From contig JAJFKC010000007.1 of NCBI GenBank assembly GCA_021773435.1, positions 267,806 to 331,805 of the forward strand: a stretch of DNA of 64,000 bases, written 5' to 3'. A program made the translations under genes and the position numbers. The DNA comes from Porticoccaceae bacterium. Lineage in GTDB: Bacteria; Pseudomonadota; Gammaproteobacteria; Pseudomonadales; Porticoccaceae. Shown piece after piece: positions 29,125-39,195 of this stretch. The notes below the pieces were generated by a model, which had not been told where the DNA came from, searched no databases, and saw only the letters and a program-made list of their open reading frames with translations. How positions within the stretch are numbered: the first letter of the stretch is position 1; every line of letters starts with the position of its first letter.

Positions 29125-31992
29125 ATGACGATGTTTGATTCCATATCCCGCCCAAAATGGCAGCATAAAAACCCAGAGATTCGTAGAGCTGCCATCGACC
29201 AGCTAAACGACCAAAAGCTATTTTTTGAAATAGTCAAAACAGACCCGGAAATCACCGTACAGTCACACGCTTTAAATCGAATAACTGATCCTGAAATCCT
29301 GGATAAATTAGTAAATACACCGCAGCAAGACCTCTCCCAGATTCTGCAAAAGCAGGCATCGACCCAACGACTGCATCAAATATTACCAAACCCGGAGTTA
29401 CTGGCGACAATCACCGACGACGGTATTTTGCTGAAAATCGCCAGCCTCACCGAGGATCCGGCTTTATCTAGCACTGTCATTGCTCAAATAAAAAATACAG
29501 CTTTTCTCAAAGATATCGCGGCTCAGCATAGTCTGGCCAAAGTCCGCCTCCAGGCGGTTCAAAACATCAGCGATATCGACGTGCTCAGAGAACTTATGCT
29601 TGACAGCAAAGGTTCTGACAAAGCGGTTTACCGCCATTGTAAAACCCAGCTTGATGCCCACCATGTCAAACAGCAACAAGAGTTAGGCACGCAAGAAAAA
29701 ATCCAGCTGCTCATAGACGAAGCAAATAAATTGGCTACAGCCGCCGACTCACCCGAATATCAGGGTCGCTATCAGCTGTTGGAACAACAATGGTCGGCCG
29801 TCAGTAATTCTGCCAACAAATCACAAATAGAAAGATTCGAAAAGGATATGGCCATCTGCACAAAGCGCCTGGCCGATGATTTAGAAGCGCGAGAACGAAC
29901 AGAACAAAAACAGACCGATCTAAACACTGCAACTCAAGCCTTTAAAATTATCCTCGACGAACTCGAACAAATTAGCATCGACACCTCGCTCTCTTACAAA
30001 GCAGGGGGTAGCAATCAATTAACCAATATCCTTGATAGCTTAAATGATCGTTGGCAATCTGCCAGTACAGTTTGCCCTTCCGACCCAGAACTAGCAGCTA
30101 GTTTCAAATCATCCATAGAAGGATGGCGATTAATCGCAGTCACCCTACAAAAACTGCTAGATAATGCGCCAGACATTGATCGGCACCTGCTCAAAGCGCA
30201 GCAAGTAGATCAACTGGATTATCTATCTTTAGAAAAAAAAATTGGCCAGCTCAAAAAACTGCTAACCACTTTGTCGTGGCCAGAATTACACAAAATTCCG
30301 CCGCCGCCACCATTAAAACAACTAAAGCAGGCTTTAAATGACTTGGGCACCCACCTGATCTCACTCGATAAAGATCACAAGAAGTATTTGGCAAGCACAG
30401 AAATAGCGCTAAAGAATTTGAACCTGGCTCTCGACCAAAGCCATAGCAAAAATGCAGATCGAGCCTTAAAGAAAGTCAGGCTCGCAATCAAATCACTGGC
30501 CCCGCAACACCAGCAATGTTTTGAAAAGCAGCTGGACGGGCTAAGCGCTCACCTAAACGAAATACACGACTGGCAGGGTTTTGTCATAGAGCCAAAAAAG
30601 GTGGTACTTTGCCAAAACATGACTGCCTTGATAACCAGCGAAGCAGACCCGGATGACCTCGCTGCCAACATCAAATCCCTGCAGGACGAATGGAAACTAC
30701 TCGGCACGTTACCCGACGCCGCTCGTGACCAGGCACTATGGAAGCAGTTTAAAGCCGCTGCCGACCAGGCCTGGCAGCCCTGTAAAGCCGCATTTGCGGA
30801 ACAGGCCGGTTTAAGACGAGCAAATTTCAAAAGTCGGATGCAGCTGGTCGGACAATTAAAAGATTACGAGCAGCAGATGACCTGGCCTCAATCGGAATCT
30901 GATGTCTTCCAGATAGACCCCGCTCCCGAAACTACAATCAACGCTGCAGCCGAAACTAAACCTGGCATGCCGCCAAGCGCAAAACCAGACTGGCAGCTGG
31001 TTCAGAAAACCCTTGATGCGGCCCGTGAAGCATTTAACAACATTCAACCCCTGGACCATCGTGGTGAACGAAAAAGCCAAAAGGCATTTCGCGACATTTG
31101 CGATCAAATCTACCAGCATATTAAAGATGAGTATGGGCGCAATATCACCCGCAAAAAACAGCTGATCGGCGCAGCCGAGCAACTAGCAAACCTTGATGAT
31201 CTGCCTGATGCCATCAATCAGGCCAAGCGTCTTCAGCGCGACTGGAAAGGCATTGGCATAACACCCATGAAGCTTGACCGTAGGCTATGGAAAACCTTTC
31301 GTGCCGCCTGCGATGCAGTATTTACACGACGAGATGAGCAACAAACTCAGCACAAAGCGGCAATTGATTCCCTATGTAAACAGGCCGAAGCTTTTCTTGA
31401 ACAGGCAAAATCGTTATTAAGTACAGGACACGATCAACAATTTCAGGGGCTTGTGAAAAATATCGCCGAACTGAAAAGCAAGGTTCACGCACTCGAATTG
31501 CCGGGCAATGTTAAACAACGCTTGAGTAAGGATTTTGAGAAAATCGAACATCAAGCGCGCGACATTATCGATCACGCCCGTGCCCTAAAGGAACAAGCTG
31601 GTTGGGATCGGTTGCTGGAAAAAATGAGCGCCTGCGCAATAAAAAACACTGCCCCAGAAGCCGCAAATAAGCTTTGGGAAAAAACTGGCGATTTACCCAA
31701 AGGTATTAATACCAAAGCACTGGAACTATTCTGGCAACAAGGTTGCACCACGGGCATCGACGATCAACTTCGCGACGCTTGTATTGGCCTGGAATTATTT
31801 GGTGATATCGACTCACCCGCCGAAGATAAGGAGGCGCGCATGAATTATAAAATGCAACGCTTAGTTAGCCAAAAGGGCAATCGTGTGCCCGAACAAAGCC
31901 TGCATAGCCTTATTAATGAATTTATTGAACTGCGCCCTGGCGATTTTTGGGCGCAGCGTTTTAATGCGACGGTGTCAAAAATACACACCTAA
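29125..31992 (+). CDS. Large DUF349-repeat protein
   Basis: A 955-residue, largely helical protein. Residues about 10-170 contain HEAT-like helical repeats (KNPEIRRAAIDQLNDQ, then SLAKVRLQAVQNISDIDVL). The middle and C-terminal parts carry several DUF349 units, recognisable by repeats of the type LQDEWKLLGTLPDAARDQALWKQFK and LQRDWKGIGITPMKLDRR. The function is not established; the conservation and lack of signal peptide suggest a cytoplasmic scaffold or nucleic-acid-associated role. It is convergent with clpB, 58 bp between stops. Confidence 0.85.
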   Translation: MTMFDSISRPKWQHKNPEIRRAAIDQLNDQKLFFEIVKTDPEITVQSHALNRITDPEILDKLVNTPQQDLSQILQKQASTQRLHQILPNPELLATITDDGILLKIASLTEDPALSSTVIAQIKNTAFLKDIAAQHSLAKVRLQAVQNISDIDVLRELMLDSKGSDKAVYRHCKTQLDAHHVKQQQELGTQEKIQLLIDEANKLATAADSPEYQGRYQLLEQQWSAVSNSANKSQIERFEKDMAICTKRLADDLEARERTEQKQTDLNTATQAFKIILDELEQISIDTSLSYKAGGSNQLTNILDSLNDRWQSASTVCPSDPELAASFKSSIEGWRLIAVTLQKLLDNAPDIDRHLLKAQQVDQLDYLSLEKKIGQLKKLLTTLSWPELHKIPPPPPLKQLKQALNDLGTHLISLDKDHKKYLASTEIALKNLNLALDQSHSKNADRALKKVRLAIKSLAPQHQQCFEKQLDGLSAHLNEIHDWQGFVIEPKKVVLCQNMTALITSEADPDDLAANIKSLQDEWKLLGTLPDAARDQALWKQFKAAADQAWQPCKAAFAEQAGLRRANFKSRMQLVGQLKDYEQQMTWPQSESDVFQIDPAPETTINAAAETKPGMPPSAKPDWQLVQKTLDAAREAFNNIQPLDHRGERKSQKAFRDICDQIYQHIKDEYGRNITRKKQLIGAAEQLANLDDLPDAINQAKRLQRDWKGIGITPMKLDRRLWKTFRAACDAVFTRRDEQQTQHKAAIDSLCKQAEAFLEQAKSLLSTGHDQQFQGLVKNIAELKSKVHALELPGNVKQRLSKDFEKIEHQARDIIDHARALKEQAGWDRLLEKMSACAIKNTAPEAANKLWEKTGDLPKGINTKALELFWQQGCTTGIDDQLRDACIGLELFGDIDSPAEDKEARMNYKMQRLVSQKGNRVPEQSLHSLINEFIELRPGDFWAQRFNATVSKIHT

Positions 31993-32050
31993 AATTCGGC
32001 GATACAACTCTTTCCAACACCCGCCCAACACTTATCCAATAACTAGTCGA

Positions 32051-34648
32051 TTACCCAGCACCGAATTTCAATTCACTACCGTCCACATCTATTTTAATAG
32101 TTTGCCCAGCGTTGAATTCAGCGGCCAATACGGCCTGGGCCAAAGGGTTTTCGATTAACTGTTGAATCGCTCTTTTCAAAGGTCTGGCTCCATAGACTGG
32201 ATCAAAACCCGCATCACAAATTATATCCAGAGCGGCATCACTGATTTCGAAACCTAGTTCCCGATCGGACAGTCGAGCTTTAAGCAGATCCAGCTGAATT
32301 TCGGCAATGCCACGAATTTGTTCTTTAAGCAGCGGATGAAACACCACCACCTCATCGACACGGTTGATAAACTCCGGACGAAAGTGGACACCGACCACGT
32401 CCATCACCGCCGATTTCATCGCCTCATAATTATCTTCGCCAGCTAGATTCTGAATAATGTCGGACCCCAGGTTCGAGGTCATCACGATCACGGTATTACG
32501 GAAATCAACAGTACGGCCCTGACCATCGGTCAAGCGACCGTCATCCAGCACCTGCAGGAGGATATTAAACACATCGGGATGAGCCTTCTCTACCTCGTCC
32601 AGCAGCAAGACTGAATAGGGACGACGGCGAACGGCTTCAGTGAGATAACCACCCTCCTCATAGCCTACATAGCCCGGTGGCGCCCCCACCAAACGGGCAA
32701 CCGAGTGCTTCTCCATAAACTCCGACATATCGATCCGCACCATGGCATCGTCGCTATCGAACAAAAAAGTGGCTAGCGATTTACACAATTCGGTTTTACC
32801 AACACCGGTTGGGCCAAGAAACAGGAAAGAGCCATTAGGCTTACTCGGGTCAGATAAGCCGGCCCGCGATCGGCGCACGGCATTAGCCACAGCGATCACC
32901 GCCTCATCCTGACCGATCACACGCTCGTGAAGAGCATCTTCCATACGCAGCAATTTGTCTCGCTCGCCTTCGAGCATTTTTGAGACCGGAATACCGGTCC
33001 ACTTGGACACCACTTCGGCGATTTCTTCCTCTGTCACCTTGTTTCGTAACAGGCGTTTTTCAGGTTTGTCTGATCCATCCTCAGCGGCACTCACCGATGC
33101 TAACTGCCCTTCCAGACCTGGAATGACTCCATACTGCAGCTCAGACATCTTCTCTAGATCGCCTGCTCTTCGGGCCGTATCCATATCCAGCCGCGCCTGC
33201 TCAAGGTCACTTTTAATCTGCGCTGAACCTTGTAGGACAGACTTCTCAGCTTTCCAAATCTCCTCCAGATCAGAGTATTCCTTATTGATTGCTGCGATAT
33301 CTTCTTCCAGCTTCGTCAGTCGTTTTTGTGATGCTTCATCTTTATCCTTTTTTACCGCTTCCCGCTCAATCTTTAGCTGGATTAGACGACGTTCAAGGCG
33401 ATCCATCTCCTCGGGCTTGGAGTCGATCTCCATACGAATACGGCTCGCCGACTCGTCGATAAGGTCTATAGCTTTGTCAGGCAACTGACGGTCAGTGATA
33501 TAGCGTTGCGACAGGCGTGTCGCGGCAATAATCGCCGAGTCTGTTATCTCGACACCGTGATGGACTTCGTAACGTTCTTTCAAGCCCCGCAATATAGCGA
33601 TAGTGTCCTCTTCCGAAGGTTCTTCGACCAGGACTTTCTGGAAACGTCTTTCCAGCGCGGCATCTTTCTCTATGTACTGTCGATATTCATTCAAAGTCGT
33701 CGCGCCGACACAATGCAATTCACCTCGCGCAAGTGCTGGCTTCAACATATTACCTGCGTCCATCGCACCTTCGGCTTTGCCAGCACCGACCATCGTATGA
33801 AGCTCATCAATAAATAAAATGATGCGGCCTTCCTGCTTACCCAACTCATTGAGCACGGCTTTCAGACGCTCCTCAAACTCACCACGAAATTTGGCTCCAG
33901 CCAGAAGGGAGCCGAAATCGAGGGACAATACGCGCTTATCTTTGAGCCCTTCGGGCACTTCAGCATTAATAATTCGCTGGGCGAGACCCTCTATAATGGC
34001 CGTTTTACCGACCCCCGGTTCACCGATTAATACCGGGTTATTTTTTGTCCGACGCTGCAATACCTGAATGGTGCGGCGAATCTCATCATCGCGCCCAATC
34101 ACCGGATCAAGCTTGCCCTGCTCGGCTCGCTCGGTGAGATCAATAGTGTATTTATCCAGTGCCTGTCGGTTTTCCTCAGCATCAGGATTATCAACAGATT
34201 CACCACCTCGCACTTTCTCAATCACTGCCTGCAAGGCCTGTTGATCACCTGATTTCTTGAGCAAATCCGCCACGCCATCTTTATTATCAAATGCGGCTAG
34301 AAGTACAGATTCACTGGAGATAAACTGATCGCCCTGTTGCTGGGCATGTTTGTCGGCAAGATTTAACAGCCGAGATAACGCTGGAGAAATACTGACATCT
34401 CCGGTGGCGGAAGCAAGCTTCGCCAGACCATCCAGCTGCTTTTCAAGCCCTTGTATTAAAGTATTAACATCAAAGCCAGCTTGCACCAACATTGGCTTTA
34501 CACTACCACCCTGTTGATTAAGCATGGCTAACAAGACATGCGCAGGCTCAATTGACGAGTGATCTCGACCCACGGCCAAAGACTGGGCATCGGCCAAAGC
34601 ATTTTGTAACTGATTGGTTAAGCGTTCCTGACGCATTGATACACTCAC
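32051..34648 (-). CDS. clpB: ATP-dependent disaggregase ClpB
   Basis: ClpB works with DnaK to dissolve protein aggregates. The 865-residue product has the N-terminal Clp domain, AAA+ domain 1 with [13 protein letters not shown], the long coiled-coil middle domain (about 400-525) that separates ClpB from ClpA or ClpC, and AAA+ domain 2 with [13 protein letters not shown]. No ClpP-binding loop is evident. A candidate heat-shock promoter lies 25-52 bp upstream. Confidence 0.97.
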   Translation of the reverse strand: MSVSMRQERLTNQLQNALADAQSLAVGRDHSSIEPAHVLLAMLNQQGGSVKPMLVQAGFDVNTLIQGLEKQLDGLAKLASATGDVSISPALSRLLNLADKHAQQQGDQFISSESVLLAAFDNKDGVADLLKKSGDQQALQAVIEKVRGGESVDNPDAEENRQALDKYTIDLTERAEQGKLDPVIGRDDEIRRTIQVLQRRTKNNPVLIGEPGVGKTAIIEGLAQRIINAEVPEGLKDKRVLSLDFGSLLAGAKFRGEFEERLKAVLNELGKQEGRIILFIDELHTMVGAGKAEGAMDAGNMLKPALARGELHCVGATTLNEYRQYIEKDAALERRFQKVLVEEPSEEDTIAILRGLKERYEVHHGVEITDSAIIAATRLSQRYITDRQLPDKAIDLIDESASRIRMEIDSKPEEMDRLERRLIQLKIEREAVKKDKDEASQKRLTKLEEDIAAINKEYSDLEEIWKAEKSVLQGSAQIKSDLEQARLDMDTARRAGDLEKMSELQYGVIPGLEGQLASVSAAEDGSDKPEKRLLRNKVTEEEIAEVVSKWTGIPVSKMLEGERDKLLRMEDALHERVIGQDEAVIAVANAVRRSRAGLSDPSKPNGSFLFLGPTGVGKTELCKSLATFLFDSDDAMVRIDMSEFMEKHSVARLVGAPPGYVGYEEGGYLTEAVRRRPYSVLLLDEVEKAHPDVFNILLQVLDDGRLTDGQGRTVDFRNTVIVMTSNLGSDIIQNLAGEDNYEAMKSAVMDVVGVHFRPEFINRVDEVVVFHPLLKEQIRGIAEIQLDLLKARLSDRELGFEISDAALDIICDAGFDPVYGARPLKRAIQQLIENPLAQAVLAAEFNAGQTIKIDVDGSELKFGAG

Positions 34649-34673
34649 ATATAACTAATTAGGATTAGTTAAT

Positions 34674-34700
34674 ATATTGGGATAAAAAGAGGTTTTACAA
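34674..34700 (-). promoter_or_regulatory. Candidate sigma-32 promoter for clpB
   Basis: Read on the minus strand, TTGTAAA (34694-34700) is followed after 12 bp by CCCAATAT (34674-34681), resembling the heat-shock consensus CTTGAAA and CCCCATNT. It sits 25-52 bp ahead of the clpB ATG, the expected place for a gene of this class. Confidence 0.55.
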
Positions 34701-34841
34701 TCAGGGAATTTAGTCGGTTTGTTTTAAATCAAAGTTTGCTGGTATTTCTAACTAGCAGGTGTAACGAGGAGAAACAGTTTTAACCCAAGATTTCAGCTAC
34801 AAGCGTTAACTCATGACAAATGAATCTCAATTATCTAAATC

Positions 34842-35156
34842 TTAGACCTTTTTAATTTTGTTTTTTGCATAATCTAAAGCTTCACTAATATACGCTTGGT
34901 ATTTATCTTCAAATTCGAGCGGGATTTGAACCCATTCCTTAAAGCGCTTTTTCGTATAGTTGAATTCCATACCCACGCCTTCGGCAATCAATTCATTAAC
35001 CCGCTCGGGAGAGACTTTGACAATAAGCACATCGTGATCGACAAACATCATTGCTACAAAACCTCCCAGGTAACGCAGGCAGGGTGTTTTCATCATGGTT
35101 GATAACTCGACCCCTTCCTCCAAAGCTAATTTAGCGGCGATATCGTCGTAGGTCAC
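34842..35156 (-). CDS. TfoX N-terminal-domain-like small protein
   Basis: The 104-residue protein resembles the TfoX/YjbR-like alpha-beta fold: MMKTPCLRYLGGFVAMMFVDHDVLIVKVSPERVNEL, then FKEWVQIPLEFEDKYQAYISEALDYA. Stand-alone proteins of this group have no settled function. Competence control, as for Sxy/TfoX, should not be assumed because only the N-terminal type fold is present. Confidence 0.6.
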   Translation of the reverse strand: MTYDDIAAKLALEEGVELSTMMKTPCLRYLGGFVAMMFVDHDVLIVKVSPERVNELIAEGVGMEFNYTKKRFKEWVQIPLEFEDKYQAYISEALDYAKNKIKKV

Positions 35157-35240
35157 AGCAGCTCCCTTATAACGGCCCTACCATAATAGCTATCTCAGAT
35201 GGCAATGCCCTTTAAAAAATAGGCCAATATGGCAGCCACC

Positions 35241-36455
35241 TTATATCAACGCCGCAAGCATTTCCTGGCCCGAAAGCTTCAGCCCGTAGTTGCGCATAAT
35301 TGTGTCGTGATTCATGACCAGGTGTTGCGAGAGCGCGTGGCTATCGCGCCAAAAGCGTTGAAGCGGCGCATCCATATAGATGGAACCAGCGCCGCCGTTT
35401 TGAAACAACTCTGCGATCACACCCCGACAATCTTTACCGATTTGAGCACGCCAGCCAGCGACCCGTATTTTGAACTCTTCAATATCAACATCGGTATCAC
35501 CGCCGTCTTCGCTCAGGATTGAATTGCCAACCATCATCAATTCTTCGGCGTAACTACGCAGCATTTGCCGGTCAAAATCGAGGCGCACACTGGATTCAGC
35601 TAACAACGCCTGTTGAGTGGCCAGTTGAGACTGCACCTGATCGGTAAATGTCGGGGTGCGCGTGGTCATGCGCTCTTTGAACACTTCAAGCGCGCCCAAT
35701 GCGCCACCCATCACCGGTGGCATCAGAGAGATAGCCAGGCCGGATACGATGGGCACCTGGTAGATAGCGCCTTTATTAACTTCCAGGCCCGGCATGGATG
35801 CCCCAGCCATAATGGCGCCCAGATCCAGTGCTCGATGTTCGGGGACAAAGACTTTATCAACCGATACGCTACAACTGCCGGTGCCGCGCATGCCGACGGT
35901 ATCCCAGTCATCGAGTACGGTGTAATCGCTCTTCGGGACAAAACACATAAGATACCGAGGTGGCTGGCCATCGCCGGTGGGTATGATCGTGCCGCCCGCG
36001 TACCATTCCGACCAGAGAATTCCGCTGGCGAAGGGCCATTGCCCAGACACCACATAACCGCCGTCTACCGCCTCACCCGTGCCCAGCGGTGCAAAGGCAT
36101 CAGCGAACAGGCAATGTGGGTTGTCGCCCCAGATTTCTTCCTGTAACTGCGGGCTAGTCAAGGCGCCCCACCAATGGTGAATGGCCAAAATATTTGCAAT
36201 CCAGGCAGCCGACATATCATATTGACCTAACACTAAACCCACTTCGACCAGTTCCGGAAAACCTATTTCCAAACCGCCAAGACGCTCTGGCTGCAGGATT
36301 TGAATCAAGCCAGCATCATTGATGTCCTGCACCAGTTCGTCCGAGAGCTGTCCGTTTTTTTCCGCCGTGCGAACTTCAGAAGCAGCACGTTCGCCAATGC
36401 GGTGCGAACTGGCAATCAGGTCATCGAGCGTAGGTCGTCTTGTGGCGTTGGGCAT
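35241..36455 (-). CDS. Flavin-dependent monooxygenase, HsaA/acyl-CoA dehydrogenase-fold group
   Basis: The 404-residue protein has the acyl-CoA dehydrogenase fold but the diagnostic features of the group D flavin monooxygenases: GQWPFASGILWSEWYAGGT and DTVGMRGTGSCSVSVDKVFVP, with no catalytic glutamate box. Such enzymes (HsaA, HpaB-like, DszC-like) hydroxylate phenolic or steroid-derived rings using reduced flavin supplied by a separate reductase, which is not encoded nearby. I start at the ATG at 36455; the frame is open to a TTG at 36467. Location beside the Rieske genes suggests ring catabolism. Confidence 0.8.
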   Translation of the reverse strand: MPNATRRPTLDDLIASSHRIGERAASEVRTAEKNGQLSDELVQDINDAGLIQILQPERLGGLEIGFPELVEVGLVLGQYDMSAAWIANILAIHHWWGALTSPQLQEEIWGDNPHCLFADAFAPLGTGEAVDGGYVVSGQWPFASGILWSEWYAGGTIIPTGDGQPPRYLMCFVPKSDYTVLDDWDTVGMRGTGSCSVSVDKVFVPEHRALDLGAIMAGASMPGLEVNKGAIYQVPIVSGLAISLMPPVMGGALGALEVFKERMTTRTPTFTDQVQSQLATQQALLAESSVRLDFDRQMLRSYAEELMMVGNSILSEDGGDTDVDIEEFKIRVAGWRAQIGKDCRGVIAELFQNGGAGSIYMDAPLQRFWRDSHALSQHLVMNHDTIMRNYGLKLSGQEMLAALI

Positions 36456-36596
36456 GGCGTCTCTCAATATGATTAAAAAGGCTTGGCAGTGTCGATAAAG
36501 CTGCCGGTTCTGTCAAGATTATGGAGCGCCAGGCACAAAGCAATTATATTAATGATGGTGTAGTCTGATATTACAAACCGTATATTCGGGTGATAA

Positions 36597-37280
36597 ATGA
36601 TGGCCATCTTGATTACAGCAAGTTTATTTTTCGTTCTGATTCACTTTCTGATTAGTGGTACGCGGCTGCGGGATCGTTTGGTCAACAGCCTCAGTGAGGT
36701 CGGCTTCAGATGGCTATTTTCAAGTTTGGTCGCTGTCAGCCTGGTGATCATGATCATTGCTTACATCCATAGCGATGGCACTGTCATTTGGGCTGATAGT
36801 TTGCTGCCTCTACCGCTTATATTGATCGGCAATCTGCTAGCCTTTGCCCTGCTTGTGGTCGGCACGCTCACCCCCAGCCCCAACTCAATATTATCTGAAC
36901 AGGCGTTTCGCCGGGGCAAGATTCAGATTACTGGCATTCAGCGTATCACCCGCCATCCAGGTATGCTCGGTATTGGGTTGTGGGCGCTGCTGCATGTGCT
37001 GGCTAATGGTGACAGCGCATCCCTGGTATTTTTTGGCTCGCTAGCGTTGCTGGCGTTGTTGGGACCCTTGTCAATGGATCGAAAAAAACTTCGGCTCGAG
37101 GAAGAGCCTTATGCGCAGGTAATGGCGCAAACTTCATACCTGCCATTTGTGGCGATACTGCGCGGCAAAAATCAGCTAGTGTGGTCTGAAATCGGCTGGA
37201 AAAACCCGGCTTTAGCCGTGTTGGTATTTATTGTCCTGGTGGTTTTACATCCATGGATCGGGGGAATTTCAATTTTTTAA
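36597..37280 (+). CDS. NnrU-family membrane protein
   Basis: A 227-residue protein with about six membrane helices. It has the NnrU signature, ITRHPGMLGIGLWALLHVLANGD, preceded by FRRGKIQITGIQ. The family was named from a nitric-oxide-related gene but is related to isoprenylcysteine methyltransferase-like membrane enzymes and its activity is uncertain. Here it stands at the left edge of the oxygenase cluster with no nitrogen-oxide genes near it. Confidence 0.85.
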   Translation: MMAILITASLFFVLIHFLISGTRLRDRLVNSLSEVGFRWLFSSLVAVSLVIMIIAYIHSDGTVIWADSLLPLPLILIGNLLAFALLVVGTLTPSPNSILSEQAFRRGKIQITGIQRITRHPGMLGIGLWALLHVLANGDSASLVFFGSLALLALLGPLSMDRKKLRLEEEPYAQVMAQTSYLPFVAILRGKNQLVWSEIGWKNPALAVLVFIVLVVLHPWIGGISIF

Positions 37281-37414
37281 GGCCACCAACATACGAGTGG
37301 GGTTTAGCGTTGAAACTGGTGTAATGCATTGCATAAAGTGGACGGGCGCGCTATAACAAAGACATAAATTAATTTAAAAATATGCATTCACTCAGGGTAG
37401 CTCAGGAGAAAGAT

Positions 37415-38617
37415 ATGAATGATTTATCCAACCCAGGTATCAACTCCCAATTAGGTATCGAGTGGCCGAAAAATATGAACGAAGTACCCAAGGAAGTCTT
37501 CGTCCGCACAGACCTCTTTGATGTCGAGCAGAAACGGATTTTTCGTGGTCCCGAGTGGCACGCCGTCGCTCATGTGGGGGAACTCCCTGAACGCGGTGAC
37601 TTTAAGACCTACACTCTGAGTAACGTACCGCTGTTAATTGTCCACGGCCACGACGGCGAGCACCGAGTGTTTTATAACGCCTGTTCTCACCGCTCAAACC
37701 AGCTCGAAACCGCTAGTTTTGGCAATAAAACTGAATTTGAATGCCCCTATCATCGCTGGTTGTTTAACCCCGAGGGCGAGCTGATTGGCTGCCCCAACAG
37801 CAAGGAATATTCCCCCGGATTCAAACAGGAAGATTACCCCCTGGGCCAACCCAGGGTGGACAGTTTTTATGGCCTTATTTTTATAACCATGCACGATGAT
37901 ACGCCGCCTCTCACCGAATGGTTGGGTGAGGTAAAACCAACCTTGATTAAAGCCCTGGGCGATGATGGCCGCCTGCGTTTACTGGGCTATCAGAAGGTCA
38001 GTTATAAATCCAACTGGAAAGGCTATAACGATAATGATGGTTACCACGCACCGCTGCTGCATACCGCCTTTACCCTGCTCAATTGGCAGGGCGGTGATGG
38101 TCGGCAATACATGGATATGGCACGCGGACATCTGGGTTTTGAAGCGGAGCTGAAGCGGGTACCGCGATCCGAACTGATTCAAGATCACTCGTTGGTCGAT
38201 TTTATTGGCGACGAAGCCAACATGGGTTCGCGCCTGATTCAGTTGTTTCCAACTCTGGTCATCACGCGCCATCTGAATGTCTACAACATACGCTTTGCCA
38301 TCGCCAGCGGCCCCGAGGAAACAGAAGTGCACTACGCCTATTTTTGTCATGAGGACGATGACGAAGAAATGGTAAAACACCGGATTCGCCAGTCCTCCAA
38401 TTTGTTGGGCCCCTGTGGCATGGTCAGCATGGAAGACGCTTCGATATTTCATCGCATCCATATCGGCAGCAACACGCCGGGCAATGCCATTTTTCAAAAA
38501 GGCGTCAAGTCCTTTGATAAATTGGAAGCTGAGATCAAACAAAATGACGAAACCGGCAACCTGGCGCGCTGGGAGTATTACCGTAAGGTGATGGGCTTTG
38601 AGAGGGCGCTGGCATGA
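37415..38617 (+). CDS. Rieske ring-hydroxylating dioxygenase alpha subunit A
   Basis: Rieske ligands are C90, H92, C110 and H113 (CSHRSNQ and CPYHRWLF). The mononuclear iron histidines are H211 and H216 in NDGYHAPLLH. I start at the ATG at 37415, with AGGAG at 37404-37408, giving 400 residues; the frame is open to 37382. It overlaps its beta-subunit gene by four bases, so the two are translated together. The substrate is not evident; carboxylated aromatics are suggested by the BenD-like and PdxA-like genes in the cluster. Confidence 0.92.
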   Translation: MNDLSNPGINSQLGIEWPKNMNEVPKEVFVRTDLFDVEQKRIFRGPEWHAVAHVGELPERGDFKTYTLSNVPLLIVHGHDGEHRVFYNACSHRSNQLETASFGNKTEFECPYHRWLFNPEGELIGCPNSKEYSPGFKQEDYPLGQPRVDSFYGLIFITMHDDTPPLTEWLGEVKPTLIKALGDDGRLRLLGYQKVSYKSNWKGYNDNDGYHAPLLHTAFTLLNWQGGDGRQYMDMARGHLGFEAELKRVPRSELIQDHSLVDFIGDEANMGSRLIQLFPTLVITRHLNVYNIRFAIASGPEETEVHYAYFCHEDDDEEMVKHRIRQSSNLLGPCGMVSMEDASIFHRIHIGSNTPGNAIFQKGVKSFDKLEAEIKQNDETGNLARWEYYRKVMGFERALA

Positions 38618-39120
38618 GCGCCGTCGCCGCCAATACCATTGACCATGAGGCCGTCGCGCAGATTGACGCTCTCCAGGCAGGGTATATTCACGCCCTGGAT
38701 AGCAAGGATTTTCATGCCTGGGTCGATACCTTCGATACCGCCGAGGATACCGCCTATTTCTGCATCGCCGCTGAAAACGCCGAACGTAATCTACCCATTG
38801 CCCTGATGTACGACGATAACCGCCTGCGCATAGAAGACCGGGTAACATTTATCGAAAAAATCTGGGTAGGCACTTTCCAGGACTACTACACCCGGCACTT
38901 TATCCAGCGCACCCGATGTTCCCAACAAAGTAACAACATCTATGCAGTGGAAACCAATTTTTCGATAATTTATACGCCCGAGTCGGGAAAATCAGATGTT
39001 CAGGTCGCAGGTTTGTATAAAGATGAAATAATAATAAACGGCAGTGGCGCCAAATTTAAAAGCAAAAAAGCTATTTACGACACCACGGTGTTACCGCGCT
39101 ATATCGTTTATCCGTTCTAA
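38614..39120 (+). CDS. Ring-hydroxylating dioxygenase beta subunit A
   Basis: A 168-residue small subunit with the NTF2/SnoaL-like fold of aromatic dioxygenases: ALDSKDFHAWVDTF near residue 25, YDDNRLRIEDRVTF and TRHFIQRTRCS in the middle. It begins in the ATGA overlap with the alpha gene. Its role is structural, forming the alpha3-beta3 hexamer. Confidence 0.85.
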   Translation: MSAVAANTIDHEAVAQIDALQAGYIHALDSKDFHAWVDTFDTAEDTAYFCIAAENAERNLPIALMYDDNRLRIEDRVTFIEKIWVGTFQDYYTRHFIQRTRCSQQSNNIYAVETNFSIIYTPESGKSDVQVAGLYKDEIIINGSGAKFKSKKAIYDTTVLPRYIVYPF

Positions 39121-39195
39121 TCTTGTTCCAAGCAAGCTAAATTAAAACACCCTTATTAAGACCGTTTGGTGAAATCAACCCTGGGGAGGTCAAAT

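Noticed and set aside
34842..35156. Competence regulator Sxy/TfoX
   Set aside because: Only an N-terminal-type domain is present, and no competence genes are in the window.
36597..37280. Nitric-oxide or denitrification locus suggested by NnrU
   Set aside because: There are no other nitrogen-oxide genes; the family name alone is not evidence.
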